Positions 37,569 through 47,659 are shown, counted from the stretch's first letter. The stretch: 64,000 nucleotides of DNA from Gammaproteobacteria bacterium (GCA_018667355.1 JABIVC010000016.1:1-64000), one strand, 5' to 3'. The notes: generated by a model not told the origin, from the sequence alone. Translations and numbers: made by a program.

Positions 37569-37621
37569 CAATATTTTTTCTAGTTGATCAAAAGGGGCAA
37601 CCCTTATTGAGTAAACGTATT

Positions 37622-37650
37622 AAAAGGCCCTTAATAGGGCCTTTTTTTTA
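37622..37650 (+). terminator. Rho-independent terminator, probably bidirectional
   Basis: AAAGGCCCT-TAAT-AGGGCCTTT forms a strong stem, followed by a run of eight T on the plus strand. It lies 53 bp after the H1-like stop. The minus-strand reading also ends in TTTT, so it can serve convergent ilvA as well. Confidence 0.88.
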
Positions 37651-39174
37651 ACTTAAAAATAGATTGTAAGCTTTGTTATAAGTTTCTTCGAAAAACTCAT
37701 ATTTAAGGGTATTTAAGTGCTCAAGAAGTGTCTTAATTTCATCCTGTTCAATCTGAATGCCTAAAAGGACTCTCCCAAAGTCAGCTCCATGGTTCCTATA
37801 GTGAAATAAACTTATATTCCATTTGCTACCAATTGCATTTAGAAAATTAAGTAGTTCTCCTGGTTTTTCTGGAAATATAAATCTGAATACTTTCTCATTT
37901 TTAATATTTTTAGATATTCCACCAACCATATACCGTATATGTAACTTAGCCATTTCATTGTCTGTAAAATCAATAACTTTATACTTATTTGACTTCAAGG
38001 TAGATAAAATCTTTTTTTTATCATCCATTCCATTATTAAGCTTAATGCCAGCGAATACATGCGCCTTACTATCATCAGAATACCTATAATTAAATTCTGT
38101 GATCGATCTTTTGCCAAGTAGTGAACAAAACTTTTTAAAACTACCGGGCTGCTCTTGGATAGTGACACCAATTAACATCTCATTTAATTCCCCTAGCTCA
38201 GATCGCTCAGAAACATGTCTTAATCTATCAAAATTCATATTTGCGCCACAGAAAATTGAAATAAGTTTTTTATTTTTAATATTATGGAGCTTAACAAATT
38301 TCTTTATACCAGCAATTGATAAAGCTCCAGCAGGTTCTGCTATAGTCCTGGTCTCCTCATATAAATCTTTAATACCAGCACAAATTTCGTCAGTATTAAC
38401 TAATACTGAAGAAAAAACTTCATCTTTTGTTAAGTCGAAAGTATGCTTACCTATTTGTTTCACAGCAACACCATCAGCAAAAATACCAATACTTTTTAGT
38501 TTGACCCTTTTTTTCATAGTAAAAGCTTGATTAAAACAATTTGAATCAACTGGTTCTACAGCGATAATTTTAGTTTTAGGGCTCTCATATTTTAAGTAAG
38601 AAACAATGCCAGCCAACAAACCTCCGCCGCCAACCGGAACAAAAATATAGTCTGGCTTGCCTTGTAGTTGGTCCATGATTTCTAGAGCAATGGTACCTTG
38701 TCCTGCAATAACATCTAAATCATCGTATGGATGAATAAATTCTAAACTTTCATTTTTAGATTTTTGTATTGCAAAATCATATGCATCATCATAGCTATCA
38801 CCTTCAAGAATTACCTGAGCACCTAGCGATTTCACAGCATTAACTTTAATCATTGGCGTAGTTTTAGGCATAACTATAATTGCCTTAATTCCAAGTTTTT
38901 TTGATGATAAAGCAACACCTTGGGCATGATTCCCTGCAGAAGCTGCAATCAGATATGATATATTTTTTGTCTTTTTTAAGTGAGATATTTTATTATATGC
39001 CCCTCTTAGTTTAAAAGAAAAAACAGGCTGTAAATCATCTCTTTTTATATAAATATTATTTCCTAGTCTTTTAGAGAGTGTTTTAGCATAATCCAGAGGT
39101 GTTTTTAATGCTATATCATAGACATTAGAATTTTTTATTTTTTTATAAACTAATTTTAACTTTTTTTCTGTCAT
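37648..39174 (-). CDS. ilvA: threonine ammonia-lyase, biosynthetic
   Basis: IlvA deaminates threonine to 2-oxobutanoate, the first step to isoleucine. The PLP domain has the lysine in SFKLRGAYNKI, ASAGNHAQGVA, and the PVGGGGLLAGI phosphate loop. Two ACT-like regulatory domains follow (about 325-508), as in the isoleucine-inhibited form. The track begins at a TTG; I prefer the ATG two codons later, giving 508 aa. Confidence 0.95.
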   Translation of the reverse strand: MTEKKLKLVYKKIKNSNVYDIALKTPLDYAKTLSKRLGNNIYIKRDDLQPVFSFKLRGAYNKISHLKKTKNISYLIAASAGNHAQGVALSSKKLGIKAIIVMPKTTPMIKVNAVKSLGAQVILEGDSYDDAYDFAIQKSKNESLEFIHPYDDLDVIAGQGTIALEIMDQLQGKPDYIFVPVGGGGLLAGIVSYLKYESPKTKIIAVEPVDSNCFNQAFTMKKRVKLKSIGIFADGVAVKQIGKHTFDLTKDEVFSSVLVNTDEICAGIKDLYEETRTIAEPAGALSIAGIKKFVKLHNIKNKKLISIFCGANMNFDRLRHVSERSELGELNEMLIGVTIQEQPGSFKKFCSLLGKRSITEFNYRYSDDSKAHVFAGIKLNNGMDDKKKILSTLKSNKYKVIDFTDNEMAKLHIRYMVGGISKNIKNEKVFRFIFPEKPGELLNFLNAIGSKWNISLFHYRNHGADFGRVLLGIQIEQDEIKTLLEHLNTLKYEFFEETYNKAYNLFLS

Positions 39175-39242
39175 CTTCAACCTACATATAATGTATAATA
39201 ACAGGATATATTAATATAATTTAACTATAAATACCGAATTAT

Positions 39243-39896
39243 ATGGATCAAGACGAAAAAAAAATTAAAGTTGCTGAAGCAGCACTAGAGTATATAGAGA
39301 ATAATGAAATATTAGGAATAGGTTCTGGTTCGACTGTAAATTGTTTTATTGAAATGTTGGACAAAGTTAAATCGAAGATAGAAGCAGTTGTTTCATCGTC
39401 AGAAAAAACGTCTCAACTCGTAAAATCAAAAAATATTAAAGTTATTGAATTAAGAGAGGCTGGCAAAATTTCTGTTTATATAGATGGCGCAGATGAATCT
39501 AATAAATTTAAACAGTTAATAAAAGGTGGTGGCGGTGCTCTAACAAGAGAAAAGATAGTTGCAAATTCAAGTTCAAAATTTATTTGTATGATAGACGATA
39601 GTAAATATGTTGGAGTTCTAGGGAAATTTCCTTTACCAATAGAAGTAATTAAAATGGCTCAAAGTTCAGTTGCCATGGAAATGATTAAATTAGGTGGAAG
39701 ACCTATTCTTAGAGAAAACTTTATAACTGATAATGGAAATATAATTCTTGACGTTCATGATCTAGAGATTAACGAGCCAATAAAACTTGAGAAGTTTCTC
39801 AATAATATTCCAGGGGTTGTAACGAATGGGCTTTTTGCAATTCGCTGTGCTGATAAGCTCTTAATAGCTGATGACAAAAATATCGAAGTGATATAA
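39243..39896 (+). CDS. rpiA: ribose-5-phosphate isomerase A
   Basis: RpiA interconverts ribose 5-phosphate and ribulose 5-phosphate. The 217-aa protein has GIGSGSTVNCFIE, VSSSEKTSQLV, VYIDGADESN and KGGGGALTREKI, carrying the catalytic Asp and Glu/Lys residues. It is divergent from ilvA (68-bp gap), the same neighbour as in many gammaproteobacteria. It ends one base before convergent rpsI. Confidence 0.96.
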   Translation: MDQDEKKIKVAEAALEYIENNEILGIGSGSTVNCFIEMLDKVKSKIEAVVSSSEKTSQLVKSKNIKVIELREAGKISVYIDGADESNKFKQLIKGGGGALTREKIVANSSSKFICMIDDSKYVGVLGKFPLPIEVIKMAQSSVAMEMIKLGGRPILRENFITDNGNIILDVHDLEINEPIKLEKFLNNIPGVVTNGLFAIRCADKLLIADDKNIEVI

Positions 39897-40283
39897 TTAT
39901 CTTTTTGAGAATTGTGTAGCTTTTCTAGCTTTTCTAAGGCCTACTTTCTTTCTCTCAACTTTTCTTGCGTCTCTTGTAACAAAACCTTCTCTCCTTAGAA
40001 TTGGCAATAAATCGCTTTGATACTTTATTAGTGCTCTAGTTACTCCATGAACCATGGCCCCTACTTGACCACTTGGTCCACCTCCACAAACACTGATTTT
40101 CAAGTCTACCTTATTTTCTAATTCTGATTTTTGTAATGGTGCCATTAAATATGACTTTAAGGCCTTTGATTGAACAAAATTGTCTACGTCACGAGAGTTG
40201 ATTGTTATCAAACCGGTCCCTTCGTTTAAGTAGACACGTGCTGTAGATGTTTTTCTTCTTCCTGTTCCGTATGTTTTATGCAT
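39897..40283 (-). CDS. rpsI: 30S ribosomal protein S9
   Basis: S9 sits in the head of the small subunit, with its basic tail reaching the P site. The 128-aa protein has GTGRRKTSTARV at the N-terminus, GGGPSGQVGAMVHGVTRALI, and the tail DARKVERKKVGLRKARKATQFSKR. The C-terminal KR expected of S9 is intact. It follows rplM by 1 bp, the universal rplM-rpsI operon. Confidence 0.98.
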   Translation of the reverse strand: MHKTYGTGRRKTSTARVYLNEGTGLITINSRDVDNFVQSKALKSYLMAPLQKSELENKVDLKISVCGGGPSGQVGAMVHGVTRALIKYQSDLLPILRREGFVTRDARKVERKKVGLRKARKATQFSKR

Positions 40284-40284
40284 G

Positions 40285-40713
40285 TTAAATCTCTAGCTTT
40301 TTAGGTTTTTGCGCATGGTGATCATGCTTTTCATTATTATAAATCTTTAATTTTTTGATCATGCTTCTTCCTAAAGGATTTTTAGGTAGCATTCCCTTAA
40401 CAGCATTCATGATAACAAAAGATGGATCTTTTTCCATGATTGCTGATAAATTAGGTTTTTTCATATTTCCAATATAACCCGTATGCTTATAATAAACTTT
40501 ATCTTCAAGTTTGTTGCCTGTTACGGTGAGGTTTTTAGCGTTAATAACAACTATATAGTCGCCATTATCGATATATGGTAGGTATGTAGGCTTATGCTTA
40601 CCTTTTAAGACACTGGCAATTTTCGAAGCAAGCCTCCCCAGAACTGCTGAATTTGCATCTATTATGTACCAGTCTTTTTTGATTGTATTGTCGTTCATAT
40701 TCACAGTATCCAT
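40285..40713 (-). CDS. rplM: 50S ribosomal protein L13
   Basis: L13 binds 23S rRNA early in assembly. The ORF in the track is 152 aa. I choose the internal ATG at 40713, which gives 142 aa and puts KKDW at the same positions as in E. coli L13. Landmarks are DWYIIDANSAVLGRLAS, LKGKHKPTY, GDYIVVINAKNLTVTGNK and MLPKNPLGR. The divergent gene is coq7. Confidence 0.97.
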   Translation of the reverse strand: MDTVNMNDNTIKKDWYIIDANSAVLGRLASKIASVLKGKHKPTYLPYIDNGDYIVVINAKNLTVTGNKLEDKVYYKHTGYIGNMKKPNLSAIMEKDPSFVIMNAVKGMLPKNPLGRSMIKKLKIYNNEKHDHHAQKPKKLEI

Positions 40714-40799
40714 GATTTTACGCACATCATTGCAGGTATACAAGAAATTTATACAAAAAGTTATTTATAGGAGAACATATTAATGTTTAAATATTATTA

Positions 40800-41429
40800 A
40801 TGATTAATCAAAAAAAACCATTAATTGACTCTTTTTTGAGCGAAATTCAATATGCTCTTGGTGCTATTTATGATAATAGTGTTCCCAAAGGCATAAATAA
40901 GGATGATATTGAGCTAAATAATGAACAAGCTGTTAAATCAACGAGAATAATGAGGATTAATCATATGGGTGAAGTTTGCGCTCAGGCTCTGTATCGAGGT
41001 CAGGCTGCTTTTACGAAAGATAAAAAAACAAAAGATCAATTATATAAAATGTGTGATGAAGAAAATGAGCATTTAAAACTATGTAATTTAAGATTGTCTG
41101 AATTAAATGGTAAAAAAAGCATACTCAACCCATTGTGGTATGCGGCATCATTTTCATTAGGAGCTATAGCAGGACTAAAAGAGGGTAAATGGAAACTTGG
41201 GTTTATTGAAGAAACAGAGAAACAAGTTAAAAATCATCTTGAGGAATCTATTACTTCCTTGCCAAAAGAAGATAGCAGAAGTAAATTATTTTTAGAAGAA
41301 ATCGCAAAAGATGAAGAAAAGCATAGAAATACAGTTAAAGAAATAGGTTCAACAGAAATTCCAGAATTAGTAAAAAATACTATGAATACATTATCAAAAG
41401 TAATGAAGAATATTACATACCATGTCTAA
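40800..41429 (+). CDS. coq7: ubiquinone hydroxylase Coq7 (di-iron)
   Basis: Coq7 performs the penultimate hydroxylation of ubiquinone synthesis and replaces UbiF in many proteobacteria. The 209-aa protein has the four-helix di-iron ligands: NHMGEVCAQALYRGQ, CDEENEHLKLC, and the later EETEKQVKNH and DEEKHRNTV. LWYAASFSLGAIAGL forms the membrane-facing helix. It is convergent with speD (9-bp gap), a pairing also known in Pseudomonas. Confidence 0.94.
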   Translation: MINQKKPLIDSFLSEIQYALGAIYDNSVPKGINKDDIELNNEQAVKSTRIMRINHMGEVCAQALYRGQAAFTKDKKTKDQLYKMCDEENEHLKLCNLRLSELNGKKSILNPLWYAASFSLGAIAGLKEGKWKLGFIEETEKQVKNHLEESITSLPKEDSRSKLFLEEIAKDEEKHRNTVKEIGSTEIPELVKNTMNTLSKVMKNITYHV

Positions 41430-41438
41430 TATATGTTG

Positions 41439-42182
41439 CTAGATAGACCCCACATCTATAGAATTACTCAACTGATATTCTTCCGCAAAACTTTTTAGTA
41501 AAAAACTTCTCAATGTTGATATTGTTTCTAATGATATAAAGTTATTTTCTAATTGATGCTTTTTAAGCATTGACTCCTCGTCAAGCAATAAAAGCGATGA
41601 CTTTGTAATATGGGAAACATTATTTAAAAATATGTCGTAACTAGGATTAATATTTATATCAAAAATATCAAAAGATTCGTTAATTATCAAATCTGAACTA
41701 TCTCCATATTTCGATCCTCTTCTTAAATAATCCACAGTAAATAGATTAGGAAATACTTTATTATCATCGTCTATACTTATTATCTCATAAAGTGATTCAA
41801 ATACATTTGAGTCCGAACATGAAGATATGTGAAACTCGAGTCTTATAACTAAAAAGTTGTCGAGTATATCTTCAATATATGTATGAAATGTAATATGGCT
41901 TTCTTTTAAGTGTAAACTAGCAGAATTATATAAACCCAAATCAGCTTGGAGAAGTAATGAACTACTATCGCCGAATGGTTTAAAGCTATGGCTTGACTCA
42001 TGTAGTATTTCCGTCTTTATGGTTTTTGATATTTGCCTAGCAATTTTTGTGAGTTTATGAGCGTCATATTTATTCAAAATATTTTGCTCAAGTTCTAATC
42101 TAGAATTATTATCATGAAAATAGAAACCTTCATAGCAATTAACTATTAATGTTGAACTAACATTGCTTATCTTTTTTAACAT
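41439..42182 (-). CDS. speD: divergent S-adenosylmethionine decarboxylase, E. coli-type proenzyme
   Basis: AdoMetDC makes decarboxylated SAM for spermidine. The 247-aa product is diverged but alignable to E. coli SpeD. ESHITFHTYIED places the self-cleaving Ser95-His96 of KSHICVHTYPES. SSCSDS gives the conserved Cys122, and FTVDYLRRG matches VTIDYRVRG. The site that would become the pyruvoyl group is therefore kept. Synteny agrees: trpG-D-C and coq7 flank speD in Pseudomonas too. It overlaps the VOC gene by one base. No spermidine synthase gene is in the window. Confidence 0.75.
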   Translation of the reverse strand: MLKKISNVSSTLIVNCYEGFYFHDNNSRLELEQNILNKYDAHKLTKIARQISKTIKTEILHESSHSFKPFGDSSSLLLQADLGLYNSASLHLKESHITFHTYIEDILDNFLVIRLEFHISSCSDSNVFESLYEIISIDDDNKVFPNLFTVDYLRRGSKYGDSSDLIINESFDIFDININPSYDIFLNNVSHITKSSLLLLDEESMLKKHQLENNFISLETISTLRSFLLKSFAEEYQLSNSIDVGSI

Positions 42183-42568
42183 TACTGATTAAGTTTCGGA
42201 TGCCATAGAAACTGGACAACATTGAGATCTGGATCATAACAATAAAAACTTCTTGAGTTATCTCGATGATCCCGAAGCTCTTTGTATATTGTTATTTTTT
42301 TTGAAGAGATGTATTTGAACCAATCGTCTACATCATCTTTATTTTTGAGCATTATGCCAAAATGATCCAGCCTATTGTCCTTACTCGTCAAATCTAGAGT
42401 TTCATCTAAGTGTAGTGCTAAATTATCTCTGCCATTAGTTAGATAAGCATTTTCATTGTCTGGCTTCCAATCTATGGTCATGCCTAATATTTTAGTGTAG
42501 AAATTTAAACAATCTTTAAAATTTTTTACCTTTAAAGCTATATGTTTAATACCTAGAGTTTCATTCAT
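42182..42568 (-). CDS. VOC-superfamily (glyoxalase-like) protein
   Basis: The 128-aa single-unit VOC protein begins with IKHIALKVKNFKDCLNFYTKILGM. A central HFGIML and the end SFYCYDPDLNVVQFLW supply the typical metal-side residues (His, His, Asp/Glu). The substrate is unknown, and a glyoxalase I role is not supported by any specific motif. It overlaps trpC by 8 bp and speD by 1 bp, so it is read as part of the trp transcript. Confidence 0.88.
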   Translation of the reverse strand: MNETLGIKHIALKVKNFKDCLNFYTKILGMTIDWKPDNENAYLTNGRDNLALHLDETLDLTSKDNRLDHFGIMLKNKDDVDDWFKYISSKKITIYKELRDHRDNSRSFYCYDPDLNVVQFLWHPKLNQ

Positions 42569-43349
42569 ATCGATTAACCAGTTTTTGAAGTAAAGAACCA
42601 GGGTTATTATTAATAATAAGGCTTTCGCCTATTAAAAAGGCATAAATATTACTTTCATTTAAAAATTTTATAGATTCCAAATCTTTAATTCCACTCTCGC
42701 TTATAATAATTATGTTATCGTCTAATATCTTTCTCTTAAGCTCTTTACTAGTATCAATAGAAACATCAAAGGTTTTGAGATTTCTATTGTTAATGCCAAT
42801 CATATCGCAGTTAAGGTCCAATGCCACATTTAACTCTTTCTCATCATGAACTTCGACCAAAACATCTAAATTAAGCGATTTACCAAAATCTAGCAATGAC
42901 TTAAATTTTTCTCTAGATAGGCAAGCAACGATTAAGAGTATACAATCAGCACCTATAATCTTTGACTCAATAATCTGAGATTCATCAATTATAAAATCTT
43001 TTCTCAAAATTGGCAAACTAGTGTTCTTTTTAGCTATTATCAAATCATCTTTTGATCCTTTGAAATATTTTTCATCTGTTAACACAGATATGCATGCAGC
43101 CCCAGACTTTTCATATAAAGATGTCATTGCCTTGATATCTAACTTTTCATTTAAATATCCTTTACTTGGCGAACATCTTTTGAGTTCAGCTATAATAGCA
43201 TTTTTCCCATTATTAATTCTTGCACGAAGGGAACTGCTAAAACTGTTTTCTGGCAAAGACATCTTAATAACATCCTCGGCAGTATACGCTTGATTGCTCT
43301 TAAGTTTTTCTACCTCTAGTATTTTATCCTTAATAATTTGATCTAACAT
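42561..43349 (-). CDS. trpC: indole-3-glycerol phosphate synthase
   Basis: TrpC closes the indole ring in tryptophan synthesis. The 262-aa TIM barrel has IIAELKRCSPSKG with the catalytic Lys, LPILRKDFIID, LVEVHDEKEL, GINNRNLKTFDV and SESGI. It is the stand-alone form, not fused to TrpF as in E. coli. It lies 3 bp after trpD. Confidence 0.96.
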   Translation of the reverse strand: MLDQIIKDKILEVEKLKSNQAYTAEDVIKMSLPENSFSSSLRARINNGKNAIIAELKRCSPSKGYLNEKLDIKAMTSLYEKSGAACISVLTDEKYFKGSKDDLIIAKKNTSLPILRKDFIIDESQIIESKIIGADCILLIVACLSREKFKSLLDFGKSLNLDVLVEVHDEKELNVALDLNCDMIGINNRNLKTFDVSIDTSKELKRKILDDNIIIISESGIKDLESIKFLNESNIYAFLIGESLIINNNPGSLLQKLVNRYE

Positions 43350-43352
43350 TTT

Positions 43353-44366
43353 TTAAAAACTATTCGTTAATTCTATTAGTTTATCTAATTTCTCATACAC
43401 ACTATTAGATTTAAGTGCTTGGGCACATATTTTAATTCCCTCATCTATGCTCTCAGCTTCACCGGATATATAAACTAGAGCAGCTGCATTAATTAATGAT
43501 ATCATCCTTGCTGGTGAGTCATAATTTTTTAAAACACCCAGCATCATCTCTAAACTTTGCTCTGCATCATTTGCTATAATAGATGACATTGTTGAGTTAC
43601 AAGAAAAATAATCATTTGGGTCAATAACATATCTCATTATCTTAGAATTATGAATTTCTATTACATAAGTTTTATCAAATATACTTACCTCATCCATTCC
43701 ATCATAAGAGTGTATAATCATTGCCCTATCGGTTCCAAGATTCATTAATGTTTCAGCTACCACTTCCATTAATGACTTATCGTAGACACCTATTAATTGT
43801 CTTCTTGCATTAGCTGGATTAGTAAGAGGGCCTAGTAAATTAAAGATTGTCTTGTCTGGAGCGATTGCACGTCTTGAATCTGCAACATGCTTCATTGATG
43901 AATGGTGTAATGGGGCAAACATAAATCCAAAGTTTAACTTTTCTAGGCACATTGATACCTGTTCAGGTGATAATTTAATATTAATTCCAGAAGATTCTAA
44001 AATATCTGCACTACCTGAATTGCTAGTAATAGCTTTATTTCCATGTTTCGCGACAGATACTCCCGAACAAGATGCTATCAACGATGCAGTAGTAGAAATA
44101 TTAAATGTTTTTAGACCATCTCCACCAGTGCCGCAATTATCAACGACATCGCCTTTATAAATAACCTTATTAGAAACCTCTCTCATAGCTTCTGCAAATC
44201 CTGTTAGTTCTTTTGCACAGAACCCTTTTTCATTTAATAACTTTAAAAATTCCGTTAAGATATTAGACTCAATATTACCCTGTAATACTGAATCAATAAA
44301 TTCCTTAGCTTCACCTTGAGACAGGTTCTTCTTAGATTTTAATTTATTAATTAGACTCTGATACAA
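43353..44366 (-). CDS. trpD: anthranilate phosphoribosyltransferase
   Basis: TrpD adds PRPP to anthranilate. The 337-aa protein has the PRPP motif VVDNCGTGGDGLKTFNIST (about 77-95), KHGNKAITSNSGSAD and RRAIAPDKTIFNLLGPLTNPA. The start is TTG, one base after the trpG stop, with no nearby ATG that keeps the N-terminal helix. Confidence 0.96.
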   Translation of the reverse strand: MYQSLINKLKSKKNLSQGEAKEFIDSVLQGNIESNILTEFLKLLNEKGFCAKELTGFAEAMREVSNKVIYKGDVVDNCGTGGDGLKTFNISTTASLIASCSGVSVAKHGNKAITSNSGSADILESSGINIKLSPEQVSMCLEKLNFGFMFAPLHHSSMKHVADSRRAIAPDKTIFNLLGPLTNPANARRQLIGVYDKSLMEVVAETLMNLGTDRAMIIHSYDGMDEVSIFDKTYVIEIHNSKIMRYVIDPNDYFSCNSTMSSIIANDAEQSLEMMLGVLKNYDSPARMISLINAAALVYISGEAESIDEGIKICAQALKSNSVYEKLDKLIELTNSF

Positions 44367-44367
44367 T

Positions 44368-44940
44368 TTATACTTCCAGAAAGTTTTTAAGTAATTGATG
44401 TCCTGAACTTGTTAATATTGATTCAGGATGAAACTGTAAACCATAAACAGGATACTCTTTATGGCAAATACCCATTATCTCAATTCCCTTTTCTTCATCA
44501 GACCAAGCAGTTATATTTAAACATTCTGGTAGTGATGATTGTTCAATTACTAGAGAGTGATACCTTGTTGCATCAAACGGACTAGATACCATATTGTATA
44601 TTTCGCTATTATTATGAAGTATAGGAGATGTCTTGCCATGCATGATTCTTTTGGAAGAAATTATCTTGCCACCAAAAGCCTGTCCAATACTCTGATGTCC
44701 TAGACAGATTCCCAGTATTGGTATTAATTTATAGAAGGTTTTAATTACATCTACTGAAATACCTGCTTCGGTGGGAGTACAGGGGCCAGGTGAAATAATA
44801 ATCTTCTCAGGTTTCAAAGATTTAATTTGATCAATTGTTATTTGATCATTTCTATAAACAACAGGTTCGGCTCCCAACTCACCTAGATACTGAACTATGT
44901 TGTAAGTGAAAGAGTCATAATTATCTATCATTAGTATCAT
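44368..44940 (-). CDS. trpG: anthranilate synthase, glutamine amidotransferase component
   Basis: TrpG releases ammonia from glutamine for TrpE. The 190-aa class I amidotransferase has [18 protein letters not shown], the nucleophile in [15 protein letters not shown], and the His-Glu pair in [11 protein letters not shown]. Its ATG overlaps the trpE stop by 4 bp. PabA function is also possible, since the two are often shared. Confidence 0.95.
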   Translation of the reverse strand: MILMIDNYDSFTYNIVQYLGELGAEPVVYRNDQITIDQIKSLKPEKIIISPGPCTPTEAGISVDVIKTFYKLIPILGICLGHQSIGQAFGGKIISSKRIMHGKTSPILHNNSEIYNMVSSPFDATRYHSLVIEQSSLPECLNITAWSDEEKGIEIMGICHKEYPVYGLQFHPESILTSSGHQLLKNFLEV

Positions 44941-46415
44941 GCTTTTCTATTCCTTAAGTTTTTATATGCTTGTACGATAGCCCTGCCTTTGCTCATAGTT
45001 TCTTCCCATTCTAATTCTGCAATAGAATCGTTCACTATTCCAGCCCCACACTGTATATTAAGTCTTCCATCTTTAATAACGCATGTCCTAATAGCTATAG
45101 CTGTATCCATATTACCATTCCAGCCTAAATAACCAATGGCGCCCGCATAAATACCTCTTTTAATTGGTTCTAACTCATAAATGATATTAATAGCTCTTAT
45201 CTTTGGTGCACCTGACACTGTGCCCGCAGGAAAAGTTGCTTTTAGTACATCCATCATCCCAAGAGCATCCGAAATATTACCTGTTACATTTGAAACCATG
45301 TGCATGACATGAGAATATTTTTCTATAATCATTTTATGAGTCAACTTAATAGAACCAATCTGAGATACTTTGCCAGCATCATTTCTACCAAGATCAATAA
45401 GCATTAGATGTTCTGCTTTTTCCTTGGGATCATCTTTTAATTCTTTTTCAAGAATAATATCCTCGTCAAGGGTCTTACCTCTTGGTCTTGTCCCAGCTAT
45501 TGGTCTAACAGTGATCTGCTCATCTTCTAAGCGCACTAAGATTTCTGGGGAAGAACCTACGATATAATAATCACCCATGTTTAGATAATACATATATGGG
45601 GAAGGATTAAGGTCACGTAGTTCCCTATAAAAGTCTAAAGGTTCATTACTGAATTCCATTGACATTCTTTGAGAAAGAACAACCTGCATAACATCTCCAT
45701 CTATAATAAATTTTTTTATTTTACTAACAGATGAGATAAAATCATCTTTTTCAAAATGATACCTAATATTTAAATCATTAGCTCCATCATTAGATAGCTC
45801 ATGATTTCTACTTGTAATTTCAATATCTTCAGACAATGATTTTTCCAATCTTTCTATTTTTTCTTGAGATTTAATAAAACTATCTAAGTTATTATCTGCA
45901 TATACTATAATATGAATCTGATTATTAATTTTATCGAAAACTAGGAATTCCTTTGACACAATAAGGCAAATATCAGGTGTATCCATAGTATCTTCTTGGC
46001 TACTAGGCTTAATAGCTTGTTCAAAGTATTGAACTGTATCAAACCCAAAATAACCCACTAGCCCACCCTGGAACTGTGGGAGATCTGGATTACTTAAAAC
46101 TTTAAATTTCTTTTTAAAGTCCTCTATCCAACCAATTGGGTTATCTGTTTCAACTTCCTCTGCTAATACATCAGAAACAAAATATTTTATTTTATTATTT
46201 TTTAACTCAATATATTCTTTTGATGGCAGGCCTATAATTGTATATCTACTCCAATCTTTCTTACCCTCCAAAGATTCAAAAAGGTATGATTTTGGCATAT
46301 TCGATAGTTTTTGATAAACATCAATAGGATTTAGACCATTATTATTTAATGTTGATTTTAGAGGTATCAAATTATAACCTTGTTCAATATGCTTTTTGAA
46401 GTCTTGCTCTATCAT
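44937..46415 (-). CDS. trpE: anthranilate synthase component I
   Basis: TrpE converts chorismate and ammonia to anthranilate. The 492-aa protein has the N-terminal feedback domain (NLIPL..., YLFESLEG) and the catalytic region with [20 protein letters not shown] and [14 protein letters not shown], ending [12 protein letters not shown] and IQCGAGIV. The start is ATG, 16 bp after rpe. No attenuator peptide is visible in that gap. Confidence 0.96.
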   Translation of the reverse strand: MIEQDFKKHIEQGYNLIPLKSTLNNNGLNPIDVYQKLSNMPKSYLFESLEGKKDWSRYTIIGLPSKEYIELKNNKIKYFVSDVLAEEVETDNPIGWIEDFKKKFKVLSNPDLPQFQGGLVGYFGFDTVQYFEQAIKPSSQEDTMDTPDICLIVSKEFLVFDKINNQIHIIVYADNNLDSFIKSQEKIERLEKSLSEDIEITSRNHELSNDGANDLNIRYHFEKDDFISSVSKIKKFIIDGDVMQVVLSQRMSMEFSNEPLDFYRELRDLNPSPYMYYLNMGDYYIVGSSPEILVRLEDEQITVRPIAGTRPRGKTLDEDIILEKELKDDPKEKAEHLMLIDLGRNDAGKVSQIGSIKLTHKMIIEKYSHVMHMVSNVTGNISDALGMMDVLKATFPAGTVSGAPKIRAINIIYELEPIKRGIYAGAIGYLGWNGNMDTAIAIRTCVIKDGRLNIQCGAGIVNDSIAELEWEETMSKGRAIVQAYKNLRNRKA

Positions 46416-46431
46416 TCAGTTATAAATCTTT

Positions 46432-47103
46432 CTATTTAATTTTACTCAGTACTTCTCTCATCGAAGTGATAGTCTTCTTATAATTATCTGAGTTAAAAAT
46501 CGCCGACCCAGCAACAAAAGTATCAGCGCCTGCTTTCGCTACTTTATCAATATTTTCTAAATTAATTCCTCCATCAACTTCAAGTCTAATTTCTCTTTCT
46601 GAATTATCTATTAGATGCCTAACTGATGAAATTTTTTCTAGAGTGCCATTAATGAATTTCTGTCCTGGGAATCCAGGATTAACAGACATTAAAAGAATCA
46701 TATCGAGATTACCTATACAGTGCTCTAAATAACTAACCGGAGTCGCAGGGTTCAAGACAATTCCTGGTTTGCAGCCATTATCTTTTATAAGATTTATCGT
46801 ACGATCCAAGTGATCGGTAGCTTCAGGGTGAAAAGTAATATAATTAGCCCCTGCTTTAGCAAAATCAGGAATTATTCTATCTACAGGTTTAATCATTAGA
46901 TGCACATCAATCATACTAGTAATTCCATATTTTCTGAGGGACTCACATATCATTGGACCAAATGTTAGGTTGGGCACATAATGATTATCCATTACATCAA
47001 AGTGAATCATATCTGCACCGGCATCTATGACTTTTTTAACATCCTCACCTAATCTTGAAAAATCAGCTGATAGTATGGAAGGAGCAATTTTATAATCTTT
47101 CAT
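46432..47103 (-). CDS. rpe: ribulose-phosphate 3-epimerase
   Basis: Rpe interconverts ribulose and xylulose 5-phosphate in the pentose phosphate or Calvin pathways. The 223-aa TIM barrel has [52 protein letters not shown] and EVDGGIN. It leads the trpE-G-D-C run; the phosphoglycolate phosphatase gene (gph) that often lies between rpe and trpE is absent here. Confidence 0.97.
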   Translation of the reverse strand: MKDYKIAPSILSADFSRLGEDVKKVIDAGADMIHFDVMDNHYVPNLTFGPMICESLRKYGITSMIDVHLMIKPVDRIIPDFAKAGANYITFHPEATDHLDRTINLIKDNGCKPGIVLNPATPVSYLEHCIGNLDMILLMSVNPGFPGQKFINGTLEKISSVRHLIDNSEREIRLEVDGGINLENIDKVAKAGADTFVAGSAIFNSDNYKKTITSMREVLSKIK

Positions 47104-47208
47104 ATTAAATTTTTAATATATCTATTAGATGACTATATGTTAACAGAGTTATTAATTAAATTATAATTTTCATGATATTATATAGTGATAATTAATGGAG
47201 TAAGAATA

Positions 47209-47658
47209 ATGAATAAATTTAAGATATTAACCTTTTCTATATGTTTATTTCTGACAGGGAATGTATATTCAGCTCAATATGAAGTAAAAATGTTAAGTTC
47301 CCATAATGGTCAAATGATGGTATTTGAGCCACCAGTTATTAATATTCAACCAGGTGATAGTGTTAGATGGTTAAATGCTAATCCTGGTCATAATACCGCA
47401 TCAATTGATGGCATGTTGCCCAGTGGAGCTAAAGGCTGGGACGGTAAAATGAATGAGGAACTTGTTGTAGAATTTACGAAAGAAGGTGTTTACGGGTATA
47501 AGTGCACACCGCATTATATTTTAGGCATGGTAGGCCTCGTTGTAGTTGGCAACGCAGACTCGAACCTTGAAAAAACTAAAGCCTTTGCAAATGAGGAACA
47601 ATCTAAATTTGCAACAAATAAAGATAGGTTTTCAGAGTATTTTTCATTAATAAAATAA
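47209..47658 (+). CDS. pseudoazurin-like type I copper protein
   Basis: A small periplasmic blue copper electron carrier. From the ATG at 47209 (GGAG 9 bp upstream) the product is 149 aa, with a signal peptide ending near residue 22. Copper ligands are visible as His61 (PGHNT), Cys99, His102 (KCTPH) and Met107 (LGMVG). The C-terminal end is a helical extension, as in pseudoazurins. In denitrifiers such proteins donate to nitrite or nitrous oxide reductases; that role here is inferred. The track's longer start is a GTG. Confidence 0.9.
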   Translation: MNKFKILTFSICLFLTGNVYSAQYEVKMLSSHNGQMMVFEPPVINIQPGDSVRWLNANPGHNTASIDGMLPSGAKGWDGKMNEELVVEFTKEGVYGYKCTPHYILGMVGLVVVGNADSNLEKTKAFANEEQSKFATNKDRFSEYFSLIK

Positions 47659-47659
47659 T

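Noticed and set aside
37209-37571. 120-aa minus-strand ORF rich in Leu, Phe and Ser
   Set aside because: It is the exact antisense of the lysine-repeat H1-like gene. The Phe/Leu/Ser composition follows from Lys codons read backwards, and the plus strand has the ribosome binding site and terminator.
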